A stretch of DNA of 64,000 bases from Bacillota bacterium. GTDB taxonomy: Bacteria > Bacillota > UBA4882 > UBA8346. The stretch lies in assembly GCA_023417475.1 (NCBI GenBank), contig JAEZFP010000033.1, positions 1-64,000 of the forward strand, in the 5' to 3' direction. A model generated the notes under the pieces. It saw nothing but the letters and a program-made list of their open reading frames with translations. It searched no databases and had not been told where the DNA came from. Position 1 is the first letter of the stretch. Every line of letters begins with the position of its first letter. Shown one piece after another: positions 45,123-54,322 of this stretch. The position numbers were made by a program, and so were the translations under genes.

Positions 45123-46148
45123 ATGGTATCATTGAGAGATTTGGCAAAAATGGTTCAAGGCGAATTCATTGGAGATGGCGATATTTTAATTACCAATGCT
45201 GCTAGTTCCGATGATGTAAAAGCCGGTGAAATAACATTTGCCGCTACGTTACGCGCAGTCGAACCGGTTGTAAATAGCCCGGCTTCGGCTGTAATTATCC
45301 CGGCGCATATTGAGAAGGTGGCAAAACCGGCGATTCGAGTCGCCAATCCCCGACTGGCGTTTGCCCAAATTTTGACCTTTTTTCATCCCCAGACGCAGTG
45401 TGTCCCGGGCATTCACCGTAGTGCGGTAATTGGGCGAAATTTTCATGGCGATGTTTGTTCGGTTGGTGCGAATGTAGTGATTGGCGAGGACGTTACCGTC
45501 GGGAAAGGTTCGATTATTCACCCGGGCGTGGTATTGATGGATCGGGTCAAAATAGGGGACGGTACTGTTATCCATGCCAACGTGGTCATTCGCGAAGATT
45601 GTGTCATCGGTAATCACGTCCAAATTCATGCCGGTACGGTAATAGGAGCCGATGGATTCGGATATGTGACAGTGAACGGGAAACACGTCAAGGTTCCTCA
45701 GGTTGGCGCAGTTGTAATTGAAGATGATGTTGAAATCGGAGCCAACGTAACGATTGATCGGGCGACAACGGGAAATACTTTGGTCCGCCGCGGTACGAAG
45801 ATCGATAATTTGGTTCAAATCGCGCATAACTGTCGCATTGGCGAAGATAATCTGATCGTCGCCCAGGTTGGGATCGCCGGAAGCACCAAATTAGGCGACC
45901 GAGTGACAATGTCCGGAAAATCGTCGGTGGTTGGCCATGTTAAGGTTGGCGACGATACGCTAATTGCCGCGCATGCATTAGTAATTAACAGTCTTCCGGC
46001 CAATTCATTTGTGTCTGGAGTTCCGGCGCGGCCTCATGCCGAAGACATGCGGATCCAGGCCACTGCCGGTCGGCTACCGGAATTGCTCAAAGAATTTAAA
46101 GAATTGCAAAAAAAAGTTGCAGACTTAGAGGGAAGAGTTAACTCGTAA
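45123..46148 (+). CDS. lpxD: UDP-3-O-acylglucosamine N-acyltransferase
   Basis: The product is 341 residues, the standard LpxD length. The N-terminal uridine-binding domain is at residues 1-100. The left-handed beta-helix of hexapeptide repeats follows (about 105-290; for example VIGEDVTVGKGSIIHPGVVL), with the catalytic-His region IAHNCRIGEDN. A C-terminal helix closes the trimer. LpxD adds the second acyl chain in lipid A synthesis in the cytoplasm, so this organism probably makes lipid A. The other lpx genes are not in this window, and a terminator follows directly. Confidence 0.95.
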   Translation: MVSLRDLAKMVQGEFIGDGDILITNAASSDDVKAGEITFAATLRAVEPVVNSPASAVIIPAHIEKVAKPAIRVANPRLAFAQILTFFHPQTQCVPGIHRSAVIGRNFHGDVCSVGANVVIGEDVTVGKGSIIHPGVVLMDRVKIGDGTVIHANVVIREDCVIGNHVQIHAGTVIGADGFGYVTVNGKHVKVPQVGAVVIEDDVEIGANVTIDRATTGNTLVRRGTKIDNLVQIAHNCRIGEDNLIVAQVGIAGSTKLGDRVTMSGKSSVVGHVKVGDDTLIAAHALVINSLPANSFVSGVPARPHAEDMRIQATAGRLPELLKEFKELQKKVADLEGRVNS

Positions 46149-46178
46149 AATAGCCCAAATAATGCAGGAGTTCACTGA

Positions 46179-46231
46179 AACCTGGCGAATTTTAATCCAT
46201 GAATAGCGCATGGAAGTTGGCCGGGTTTTTT
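46179..46231 (+). terminator. Terminator after lpxD
   Basis: AACCTGGC at 46179-46186 pairs with GCCGGGTT at 46220-46227 (one G-T pair) and an inner CCATG/CATGG hairpin. A run of six Ts follows. Confidence 0.75.
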
Positions 46232-46601
46232 ATTTGTCTGGCAGGTTTGAGTTAAAGCCGGCTACAAGCTTCAGCGGTTTCAACTCCGACTGCCACAGTT
46301 GAACCAAATTATGTTGCCGTCTGTTTTTTGGAAGTGATCACTAATACAAAGTGAATTACTCGGCGAGTATTTTTTGGAATCGGGGACCTGCGGCGAGGTT
46401 GTTCGATCAATACAGTGATATTAACCGAGTAGAACCAGTTGGAGGTTTATTTTCAAAGCGCCTTAGGCGTTTTTTTAATATCGCTGCTTTTTTCTGTTCA
46501 AGCGAGTCTTCGGATCCTGCGTTAAACGAAGGATTGGGCTTCCAATCGCCATGGAGTAGTTGTCCGGATGTTACATTGATCCGTAATTGAGAGAGGGAAA
46601 T
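46232..46601. other. Intergenic region with two further hairpins
   Basis: No supported gene lies between the lpxD terminator and lptF. A short TACTC-GGC-GAGTA hairpin with a T-run is at about 46357-46375. A stronger terminator is at 46456-46476. This may be the remains of a lost gene or a leader region for the lpt operon. Confidence 0.4.
46456..46476 (+). terminator. Small terminator-like hairpin upstream of lptF
   Basis: AGCGCC pairs with GGCGTT across a TTA loop (one G-T pair) and seven Ts follow. No gene ends nearby, so it could be an attenuator for the lpt operon or a remnant. Confidence 0.55.
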
Positions 46602-47675
46602 ATGAAAATCTTGCACCGTTATATTTGGAGCGAGTTCTTTCAGCAGTTTTTGGTCTGTTGGACGGGCTTTACCGTCTTGGGGATTGGAAAAATCTTTTTT
46701 GATTATAACGAAATGTTTATTGGCTATCGTGTTACCCCCCAGTTGTTAATCCAGTTATTGCTGGATCAGATACCTTATCTTTGGATGGATGTGTTTCCCG
46801 CAGCAACGTTGTTTGGGTTGATCCTGGCTTTGGGAAGGTTGATCAGGGAACGAGAGTTAGATGTGATTCAAATCAGCGGACTTGGCTTTTTTCGCACGAT
46901 GTTGCCGGTGTTTGCGGGTGTTTTTATGCTCTGTTTCGGTGCTTTTTGGTGGAACGATTTGGTTGTTCCCGCCGCCAACCATCATTTTGAAGAGGAAGTG
47001 CGGCGTTTATCGAATCAAAACGACCTTCCATTTATCAGAGAAAACGTGGTTTTCAAAGCCCCGCAAAACCGGTTTATCTATATCAATCGGGTGGATCACC
47101 GTCAAGGAAAAGTGCTTGGAATAATGATCATTGAATCCAAAGGCGCCGGGCAATGGCCAAGTGTCATCACGGCCAGTTGGGGAAGGGTCCGCCGGGGCGT
47201 CTGGGAGTTGAATGACGGCGTAGTTCACCACATGAATTCCAAAGGAGCCATTAGCGCCGAGTTGGGTTTTAAAAAAATGCAGCTTAACATGACCGGAGAT
47301 TTTTCCACGATGATCGGAGAAGAGAAAAAACCCTCCGAGATGCGGGCGAGTGAATTGAAAAAGCTGGCTGAGACCTATGTGAACAACCCGGAATATGCGG
47401 TTTACTATTATTCCAAATTTGCTGATCCGTTAAGTCCATTGGTCTTTACGTTGTTGGCGATTCCCTTGACGATTTTGACCAAACGGAACGCCCATTGGTG
47501 GTTGGGGATGTTGATCTGTTTTTTGATTATCCTCGGTTATTATGCGATTCAAGTTGTGGGCAGAACGTTGGGGATCCAAGGGGTTATTTTGGCCTGGGTA
47601 GCGGCTTGGGCGCCGAATATCACCTTTTTAACAAGCGGCCTGATCTTGGCGGCTGTTTGCGAAAAATGGAGGTAG
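46602..47675 (+). CDS. LptF/LptG-family LPS export permease
   Basis: The product is about 357 residues from ATG 46602, with AGAGAGGG just upstream. Two or three membrane helices at the start (RYIWSEFFQQFLVCWTGFTVLG onward), a periplasmic beta-jellyroll (about 130-265) and three C-terminal helices match the YjgP/YjgQ family. The coupling-helix segment FGLILALGRLIRERELDVI is conserved. E. coli uses two such proteins, LptF and LptG. Only one gene is here, so it may form a homodimer or pair with a distant copy. The ATPase LptB is absent from the window. Confidence 0.88.
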   Translation: MKILHRYIWSEFFQQFLVCWTGFTVLGIGKIFFDYNEMFIGYRVTPQLLIQLLLDQIPYLWMDVFPAATLFGLILALGRLIRERELDVIQISGLGFFRTMLPVFAGVFMLCFGAFWWNDLVVPAANHHFEEEVRRLSNQNDLPFIRENVVFKAPQNRFIYINRVDHRQGKVLGIMIIESKGAGQWPSVITASWGRVRRGVWELNDGVVHHMNSKGAISAELGFKKMQLNMTGDFSTMIGEEKKPSEMRASELKKLAETYVNNPEYAVYYYSKFADPLSPLVFTLLAIPLTILTKRNAHWWLGMLICFLIILGYYAIQVVGRTLGIQGVILAWVAAWAPNITFLTSGLILAAVCEKWR

Positions 47676-47676
47676 A

Positions 47677-49863
47677 ATGGACAAAAGAGTCTTGTTGCTC
47701 GGGATGTTCATGTTGATTTTGATAAGTGTTCCCGTCAAGGGCGAAACGGTCCACAAGGTGGTCCTTACTGCCGATGAGCTAAAATACGATTATGAAGCGA
47801 AACAAATTGTTGCCACCGGCAATGTGGAAATTACATATAAAGAGATAAAAGTCCAATCGGATAGCGCGATTATCGACCAAGACCAAAATATTTTATTGGC
47901 TACCGGCAATGTGCGAGTGGCTAAGGACGATGATAATTTTGTCGGCGACCGGTTTCTGTATTATTTGGCAGAGCAGCAAGGTTGGCTCAGTCCGACCAAT
48001 ACCACCATTACCGGCAATGATGTGAAAGAACCGGTGAAATTTCGGGCCAATGAATCGTATATTCAAGAGGATGATATTATTGCCAAAAACTCGTTTGTCA
48101 CGGGCTGCGATTTGGATCATCCCCATTATCACCTGAAGGCCAAAAAAGTAGAGTATTATCCCGATCGGCGGATCATTTTGCGTCATGTGACCTATTATGA
48201 ACATAATGTGCCCGTTCTTTATTTGCCGTATCTATATATCTCTTTGGAGAAAGACAAAGAAAACGCCATTGAGTTTGAGGTTGGTCACAACGATACCGAC
48301 GGCTGGTTTGCCCGGATCGGTTATAATTATTTTCTTAATGAACAAAACCGGCTTAAGTTTGAAAGCAAATTGACGGAATTAAACGGTGACCTTTACGGGG
48401 TAAAACACCGGCATATCATTACGAACCAGCGTGAATGGTCTCAGGAATATCAGGTTATCGATAAATCCGATCTTGGCTACCCTAATTTGGATTATATCGC
48501 CAATTTTTGGTATGCGGATAAAACGGATAGCAAACGACCGTTCGAAGGCGATTTTTCGACCAAACATCTCTCTGACATTGATGGGTCCGGACGGACTGAA
48601 AACATACTTAATGCTTATTTGCGGGGAGTTTCGCCCTATCCTTTTGTCAATTTTCATTATGAGGATGTCGGTGTCAATTTAAACCGCACTGTGACTTTGA
48701 ACAGCTCTTGGGTCTATAATATCAATCCGTCATCCGGAGTCAACTTTTACGGGAACTGGGCGTATTACAAGCAACTGTTGAACAATGTGAGCGATTACGG
48801 CAGCAATAATTTTCGTTATAATCTGTCGTATTGGAAGAACTTTACTTGGATGCGTTCAAACCTGCGGGTGCAATATAACGACACCGCTGTTTACGACGGC
48901 AATTATGCCGCTGATAATTACAAGCCGGATATCATTTTCAGTATCCCCGAGATTAATTTGCCTTTGGTCAATTCCGTCGAACTAAACGCCAACTATTCGC
49001 AACTTGAAAAGTTTGCCACAGGGCAAAAAACCAAAACGGGCGAACGGATCGGTTTCGATCTCGTCAAGAAGTGGAAACTATGGGACAATGCGACTAAAGC
49101 TTCCAGCTTATCATTGAATAACAGTTTAAAACAAAGAATGTTTCAGATCGATAGCGACACCGTAAACGGAGACTCGACGGTAACCAGCTTTGGAACCGAG
49201 TTACAGTATCGGCACCAATTTACCGCGAAACTGGCCTCCAGTTACGGTTTGGTGTATAGTTTCGTCAGTGGCGAGACCAATGATTTTTTCAGTAATAAAG
49301 GGGATAACGCGCTCGAACCCGGCGCCGCGCTTAATAATAATTGGAATTGGAACGATAGCGAAAATCACCTAACCGCTTCGTTATATTCGAGTTATATCTT
49401 TATTACCCAAGCGGGCAATTCGGCGTTGACATCGCGCTGGGATCTTGAACCGGGGAAAACGTGGCTTTCCTTCTCTTCGGCGTATGACTGGGATAAAGGG
49501 CTTGGAACGACTGATTTACAGACGCATTATAATTTAAACGATACCATTCGTTTCGCCTTATACCTCAATTATAATTTTCAGTCCGCAGCTTGGAGCCGCA
49601 AAGATTTTGAAAGTACGATCAAAAGGCAACTCACGAAAAATTGGAAGGTTGAAGCGGCGGCTCAATATAGTATGGTTCAGAATAAATTCTCAATCGGCAA
49701 CACCTTATTCACTTACGATTGGCATTGTCGGGAGTTGCAGTTTGGTTACGATTGGACCAATCAGGAATTTAAATTTCAAATCGTGTTTAAAGCGTTTCCA
49801 AATGCGTCGATTCAAATTGATAAGGATATGCAACTGTTAAATGCTGAAAACTTGGCGCAATAA
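47677..49863 (+). CDS. lptD: LPS-assembly outer-membrane protein LptD
   Basis: The product is 728 residues from ATG 47677, with GGAGGT upstream. A signal peptide is followed by an OstA/LptA-like jellyroll (about 27-150; DELKYDYEAKQIVATGNVEI, then SDSAIIDQDQN) and a large barrel of about 550 residues (VPVLYLPYLYISLEKDK, many aromatic alternating strands). Only one conserved Cys (FVTGCDLDHPHYHLKAKK) precedes the barrel, so the double disulfide of E. coli LptD is absent. It places LPS in the outer leaflet. No lptE gene is seen. Confidence 0.93.
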   Translation: MDKRVLLLGMFMLILISVPVKGETVHKVVLTADELKYDYEAKQIVATGNVEITYKEIKVQSDSAIIDQDQNILLATGNVRVAKDDDNFVGDRFLYYLAEQQGWLSPTNTTITGNDVKEPVKFRANESYIQEDDIIAKNSFVTGCDLDHPHYHLKAKKVEYYPDRRIILRHVTYYEHNVPVLYLPYLYISLEKDKENAIEFEVGHNDTDGWFARIGYNYFLNEQNRLKFESKLTELNGDLYGVKHRHIITNQREWSQEYQVIDKSDLGYPNLDYIANFWYADKTDSKRPFEGDFSTKHLSDIDGSGRTENILNAYLRGVSPYPFVNFHYEDVGVNLNRTVTLNSSWVYNINPSSGVNFYGNWAYYKQLLNNVSDYGSNNFRYNLSYWKNFTWMRSNLRVQYNDTAVYDGNYAADNYKPDIIFSIPEINLPLVNSVELNANYSQLEKFATGQKTKTGERIGFDLVKKWKLWDNATKASSLSLNNSLKQRMFQIDSDTVNGDSTVTSFGTELQYRHQFTAKLASSYGLVYSFVSGETNDFFSNKGDNALEPGAALNNNWNWNDSENHLTASLYSSYIFITQAGNSALTSRWDLEPGKTWLSFSSAYDWDKGLGTTDLQTHYNLNDTIRFALYLNYNFQSAAWSRKDFESTIKRQLTKNWKVEAAAQYSMVQNKFSIGNTLFTYDWHCRELQFGYDWTNQEFKFQIVFKAFPNASIQIDKDMQLLNAENLAQ

Positions 49864-50488
49864 ACTATTATTTTTGCTAACGATCTTCATGATCTGGCTT
49901 GCCGGCAATTACGGCGGGTGGTGGGAGTTTATACGCAACCCGAACCTAGAACCGCTAAAACCCGTGCCGGTAAGCAAACCGAAGATGGTTGTGCTCGACA
50001 CTGCCATCACGGGATGGGACGATCATCAAAAAACCTGGGAAATCAAAGCGGCGAAGATGTGGGAGTCTAGTGACGGTAATATCATTCACTTTGAAACGAT
50101 CAGCGAGGGGATTATTTATTCGGTCAAAGGAAATAAAGTCACCTTTCAGGCGGGTTGGGCGCGTTGGGAGAAACTTAAGAATGAATTATATATTGGCGAC
50201 GGTCTTACAGCCCAATTAGCCGAGGGCAGTTTTGTCACTCCCGAAGCGGTGATGAATTATCAATCGCAAATCATTCGTTCGGAGAAAGGGATTCACTTTG
50301 ACGGTGACGAAATTAAACTAACGGCGCAAACGATGGAAGCCAATATCGATTTGGAACAGTTGCTGCTCGAAGGAAACGTTCAATTGGAACAGGGCAAGGA
50401 TCATCTTTCGGCGCAAGGGGTTTTTTATGATTTAAAAAACAAACGTTACGAGCTTCGTAAGCCGAAAGGAGTAACGCTTAACCTATGA
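49841..50488 (+). CDS. lptC: LptC-like LPS export protein
   Basis: The product is 215 residues; ATG 49841 overlaps the end of lptD by 23 bp. One N-terminal membrane helix (LLFLLTIFMIWLAGN) anchors it, and the rest is a periplasmic jellyroll (VVLDTAITGWDDHQKTWEIKAAKMWE, then LLLEGNVQLEQGKDHLSAQGVFYD). It would pass LPS from the LptF/G permease to the LptA bridge. Order permease-LptD-LptC-LptA and coupled starts support the call. Confidence 0.85.
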   Translation: MLKTWRNKLLFLLTIFMIWLAGNYGGWWEFIRNPNLEPLKPVPVSKPKMVVLDTAITGWDDHQKTWEIKAAKMWESSDGNIIHFETISEGIIYSVKGNKVTFQAGWARWEKLKNELYIGDGLTAQLAEGSFVTPEAVMNYQSQIIRSEKGIHFDGDEIKLTAQTMEANIDLEQLLLEGNVQLEQGKDHLSAQGVFYDLKNKRYELRKPKGVTLNL

Positions 50489-51783
50489 AAAAGATAATTA
50501 TTCTACTCATTTTGTTCGTTTTGGGGTCCGGACCGGGTTGGACGGCAACGATTGAGAAAGTCAAAATGGACGCTAAAAATATTTGGGGCGATACCGCGAA
50601 AAAAACAACCTATTTACAAGGCAATGTTATTATTAATCAAGGGAAAACCCGTATTAACGCCGATTGGGCTGAAATTGACCTGGAAAATAAAAAAGCGTTT
50701 CTCAACAATGGGGTAATGCTACGCCAACTCGAAATCGGCATCGCCGCAAAACAATTACAATACGACCTGCGTAAAAAAGTGGGCACCTTCGAACAGCAGG
50801 TCCGTTTGGAACGGACTCAAGTCAAAAACGCTCAGGATAAAAAAGAACCGTTTGTACTTCAGTGCGAGCAATTATACCTGGAAGCGGAGACCAAAAATTT
50901 CATTGCCCAAACCACGGTCCGTATCGCTCATTCGGAATTTGACGGTTCCGCCGATCAGGCGGATTATCATGACAAAAATCAAGTTTTGTCACTTCAAGGG
51001 CGCGCGGTATTAAAGCGGCCGCAGAAAAATGAAGCCGGTAAGGTGAAAGAAGCTTTCGAATTGACCGGCGACCGGATTGATTTGGAGATTAACACGAAGA
51101 ATTTCCGAGCGACTGGCGCTCCGGCCCTACAACATGCCGATTTTGACGGTTCGGCGCAACAAATCGATTATTTCGATAATCGTCAGCAATTGTTTTTTCA
51201 AAATCAAGTAGTTTTAAAACGGGCCGCTAAACCAGAAGCCGGTAAAAGCAAGGAACCTTTTGAACTCCGCAGCGATCAGTTGGTGATGGAGGTTAATTCC
51301 CGCAATTTTGTCGGGACGGGCCAGGTCAAACTGATTCATCCCGATTTTGCGGCGGAATCGGCTAAAATCGTTTATGACGATCTGCGTCAGGAATTGACCT
51401 TTACCGAACAAGTTCGACTGCGCCGGGCGCCACAAACCGATTCCCGTGGGAAAACGAAAACCAAAGAACCGTTTGATCTCGGGAGCGATCGATTGGTTAT
51501 GGACCTAAACTCTAAAAACTTTATCGCAACCGGAAATGCCACGATTCGTAATGAAGATTTCCAGGGAGCCGCCGACCGGATCGAATATGACGACGCTAAG
51601 CAACAATTGCTATTAAAAGGAAACGCCCGTCTGAAACGGCCCGAAGGTGAGGAAGTAACCGGGGATCAGCTTCGGGTTAATTTGAATGACAAAAGTTTTG
51701 TCGTATTGAATCAAGTCAATCTAATGTTCGAGGTAAAAGAGAACCCGGGGAAAACGACGGTCCCGCCCAAACGGAAAAGGTGA
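50485..51783 (+). CDS. lptA: Long LptA-like protein with tandem OstA modules
   Basis: The product is 432 residues, more than twice E. coli LptA (185). ATG 50485 overlaps the lptC stop (ATGA). After the signal peptide comes a jellyroll opening (KVKMDAKNIWGD, YLQGNVIINQGKTRINAD). Four similar blocks then begin with KEPF or KEAF at residues 120, 188, 256 and 327, each 68-71 long, with shared features: a KNF turn, an H-D-F or E-D-F pair, a YxD strand and a V-LKR strand. A basic tail PPKRKR ends it. The repeats suggest a covalent bridge across the periplasm in place of LptA oligomers. Confidence 0.82.
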   Translation: MKKIIILLILFVLGSGPGWTATIEKVKMDAKNIWGDTAKKTTYLQGNVIINQGKTRINADWAEIDLENKKAFLNNGVMLRQLEIGIAAKQLQYDLRKKVGTFEQQVRLERTQVKNAQDKKEPFVLQCEQLYLEAETKNFIAQTTVRIAHSEFDGSADQADYHDKNQVLSLQGRAVLKRPQKNEAGKVKEAFELTGDRIDLEINTKNFRATGAPALQHADFDGSAQQIDYFDNRQQLFFQNQVVLKRAAKPEAGKSKEPFELRSDQLVMEVNSRNFVGTGQVKLIHPDFAAESAKIVYDDLRQELTFTEQVRLRRAPQTDSRGKTKTKEPFDLGSDRLVMDLNSKNFIATGNATIRNEDFQGAADRIEYDDAKQQLLLKGNARLKRPEGEEVTGDQLRVNLNDKSFVVLNQVNLMFEVKENPGKTTVPPKRKR

Positions 51784-51822
51784 CCGGCAACGAACCCGAA
51801 TTTAAAACCTAAAGGTAAAAGC

Positions 51823-52713
51823 ATGATAGCTGAGCAGTGGTATGGCGATGAATTTCAACTGATGAATGATTGTGAATTGAACAATTCCGAGGGTTTATTG
51901 CGATTATTGGAATTAGCGACGGTTCGGGTAGATTTTGCTTTTCCCACTTCGCAAATTTTGGAAACTTCATTCCAGTTGATTTATGGGATCGGGGAAACGA
52001 CTGCGGCTCGCCTGCATGAGCAAGGATACCGCACGTTGACTGAGTTGACGTTCCATCCGAAGTGGGGGAAAGCGGCCTCCGATATTTTGCGGTTGATTGA
52101 AAATCGCAATGTGGAAAGAATGGCTGCGTACGGTGCCTCCGATTTGCAATTGTTAAGCTTTTACCAGCCCGAAGAGGTCCAGTTCGTCGATATCGAAACC
52201 ACCGGATTACATAGTATCAATCCCGTATTTTTAGTGGGTATATTATTTTGCCGGGAAAATCACTGGGTGATCAGGCAATACTTGGCTCGCGACTATAGTG
52301 AGGAAAAAGCGTTGCTTTGGCAGACGGCGGAACATTTAAAAACCGCTAAGTTGATAACAAGCTACAACGGCAAAAGTTTCGATTTACCGTATTTAAAAGG
52401 GCGGATGCGCTATCACCAGATTGTGGAGGGCGAACGCATCACCCATATTGACCTGCTCCGGACAACGCGCCGGAAGTATCGTAACTCATTACCCAATTGC
52501 CGGTTATTAACGATTGAGCGGTATCTTTTTGGCAGCGAGCGGGTGGATGATTTACCGGGTTCGCTGGTTGCCGATCATTATCACCGTTATGTCGAAACAG
52601 GCGATGAAAAGCTGGTGCAGGCTATTTTGAAACATAATGCCGAGGATTTGCTGTCGATGGCCAAGTTGTTGGGAATCCTGGTGAAGAATCGCAAAGAAGG
52701 TGTTCCGGAATGA
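51823..52713 (+). CDS. YprB-like RNase H-fold exonuclease
   Basis: The product is 296 residues from ATG 51823. An N-terminal segment has a helix-hairpin-helix-like motif (LIYGIGETTAARLHEQGYRTL). The ribonuclease H-like exonuclease fold follows: FVDIETTGL (Asp/Glu), SYNGKSFDLPYLKGRM (Asp) and HNAEDLLSM (Asp), the DEDD set. Relatives are described as 3'-5' exonucleases of unknown target. It overlaps the yhaM-like gene by 4 bp, hinting at shared nucleic acid processing. Confidence 0.8.
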   Translation: MIAEQWYGDEFQLMNDCELNNSEGLLRLLELATVRVDFAFPTSQILETSFQLIYGIGETTAARLHEQGYRTLTELTFHPKWGKAASDILRLIENRNVERMAAYGASDLQLLSFYQPEEVQFVDIETTGLHSINPVFLVGILFCRENHWVIRQYLARDYSEEKALLWQTAEHLKTAKLITSYNGKSFDLPYLKGRMRYHQIVEGERITHIDLLRTTRRKYRNSLPNCRLLTIERYLFGSERVDDLPGSLVADHYHRYVETGDEKLVQAILKHNAEDLLSMAKLLGILVKNRKEGVPE

Positions 52714-53711
52714 AAATCAAGGAAATTACCGAGGGCGTCCCGGTGGTCGGACGTTTTTTAATTATTGAAAATCAGTTAAAAGTGACCAAAAACGGCAGCA
52801 ATTATTTAGCAATGAGGATCGGCGATCCGACCGGCGAATTGGCGGTCAAAGTCTGGAATGCCGACGAAAGCTTGTTCCGTCTGCTTGAAGTGGGACGGGT
52901 TATGGAAATTCGCAATACGCCGCCGAAATGCTACAAAGATCAGATTCAATTGGAGTTGGATGGGAAGAATCCCGGCGGTTTTCAGGTTGTCAGCGATTCC
53001 GAAGTTGATTTCAGTCAGTTTTTGCCGACCACTCCCAACGATATCGGACATTTGTGGCAATATCTATCGCAAGCGATGGCGACGGTAAACAACATTCATT
53101 TGCGCAAGGTGTTGGATTTCTTTTTTGATAAACCCGAGTTTACGACGCATTTTATGAAAGTGCCCGCTGCGTTGAAACGGCATCATGCCTATCTGGGGGG
53201 ATTACTTGAGCATACGGCGGGAGTTACGGCCATGTGTGAAGCGGCCGCCCGCTATTATCCCCAGATTGATCACGATTTGGTGATCACCGGTGCTATTTTG
53301 CATGATATTGGGAAAACTAAAACCTATAAATTGGAAAAGGGTTTTGACGGCACCGATGAGGGAAAATTCATCGGCCATTTAGTGATCGGCATTGAAATGG
53401 TCGGACAGGCGATTGAAGCAACGTTTGGACCGATGGACGCAACGAAAACGCTTCTTAAAAACAACCTTCTGCACCTGCTGGTCAGTCATCATGGCATTAT
53501 GGAATGGGGTTCGCCGATTGAACCGTTGACTATCGAAGCTTGTGTGCTTCATCACGCCGATAATATGGATGCGCAAGTGACCAAGTTTTTAACCATCATG
53601 CGCGGAGAACCAACAGCCGGTTGGTCGGCGTATGACCCGGGGTTGGGACGATCGATCTATATTAACCGCCCATCTTACATTGCTGAAGAGGATCTTTCGG
53701 AGGGAGCATAA
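52710..53711 (+). CDS. yhaM: YhaM-type 3'-5' exoribonuclease
   Basis: The product is 333 residues, close to YhaM length. An OB-fold (about 10-90; YLAMRIGDPTGELAVKVWN) is followed by an HD phosphohydrolase domain with AYLGGLLEHTAG, GAILHDIGKT and SHHGIMEWGSP, the metal-binding His/Asp set. YhaM trims single-stranded RNA from the 3' end and has some DNA activity. ATG 52710 overlaps the preceding nuclease gene. Confidence 0.9.
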   Translation: MKIKEITEGVPVVGRFLIIENQLKVTKNGSNYLAMRIGDPTGELAVKVWNADESLFRLLEVGRVMEIRNTPPKCYKDQIQLELDGKNPGGFQVVSDSEVDFSQFLPTTPNDIGHLWQYLSQAMATVNNIHLRKVLDFFFDKPEFTTHFMKVPAALKRHHAYLGGLLEHTAGVTAMCEAAARYYPQIDHDLVITGAILHDIGKTKTYKLEKGFDGTDEGKFIGHLVIGIEMVGQAIEATFGPMDATKTLLKNNLLHLLVSHHGIMEWGSPIEPLTIEACVLHHADNMDAQVTKFLTIMRGEPTAGWSAYDPGLGRSIYINRPSYIAEEDLSEGA

Positions 53712-54322
53712 TGGAAGCGATTGGTTGGTTCGCACTTTATCTGTTCTTTTTTGTTTGCGGATTGGTAACCCAGTACGGTCTGCGCTGGTCGCCGTGGGCG
53801 ATTTTGGTGATCTCATTTTTAGCCGTATTGTTGCTGCCGCCGCTTTGGGCTGTAGGACTTTTGGCGGGATGGTGGATAAGTTGCGCGTTCTTTACCTTCC
53901 GGCCGCCGGATCCGACCCGGACCGCTGAAGGCGGGGCCGACTTCACATGGTTTAGCGTATGCGCCAGCGCTTTTTTAGCATTTTGCGGTTATTTATTGAC
54001 GGTTTTGTTTTTATGGCGGATTAAAACCCATTGCGCCGTCAGTCCGCAAAACGTCGAATTGTTCGGTTGGGTCTTCTTATTGCTGGTCGAGGTCTGTATT
54101 TACAAAATCATCGCCGGTTATTGCCCGGCTTTGTATCGGAAATACCTTGGGCTCGGCATGACCGCGCTGGTTTTTTTGATGATTTTATATTCCATCGCCA
54201 CACTCAGTCTGCTGGGGAAAGTGCTGATTTTAATCGGATTACTCAATATTAATTTAATTTTGTTGTTAATTGTGGACCGCCCGGTTTTGAGCCGACAAAC
54301 TTCGCTGAGGAAGCTGCGATGA
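53711..54322 (+). CDS. Polytopic membrane protein of unknown function
   Basis: The product is 203 residues with about six membrane helices and short loops; it starts inside the yhaM stop (TAATG) after GGAGGG. No motif is recognised. It is tightly packed between yhaM and mtaB. Confidence 0.6.
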   Translation: MEAIGWFALYLFFFVCGLVTQYGLRWSPWAILVISFLAVLLLPPLWAVGLLAGWWISCAFFTFRPPDPTRTAEGGADFTWFSVCASAFLAFCGYLLTVLFLWRIKTHCAVSPQNVELFGWVFLLLVEVCIYKIIAGYCPALYRKYLGLGMTALVFLMILYSIATLSLLGKVLILIGLLNINLILLLIVDRPVLSRQTSLRKLR

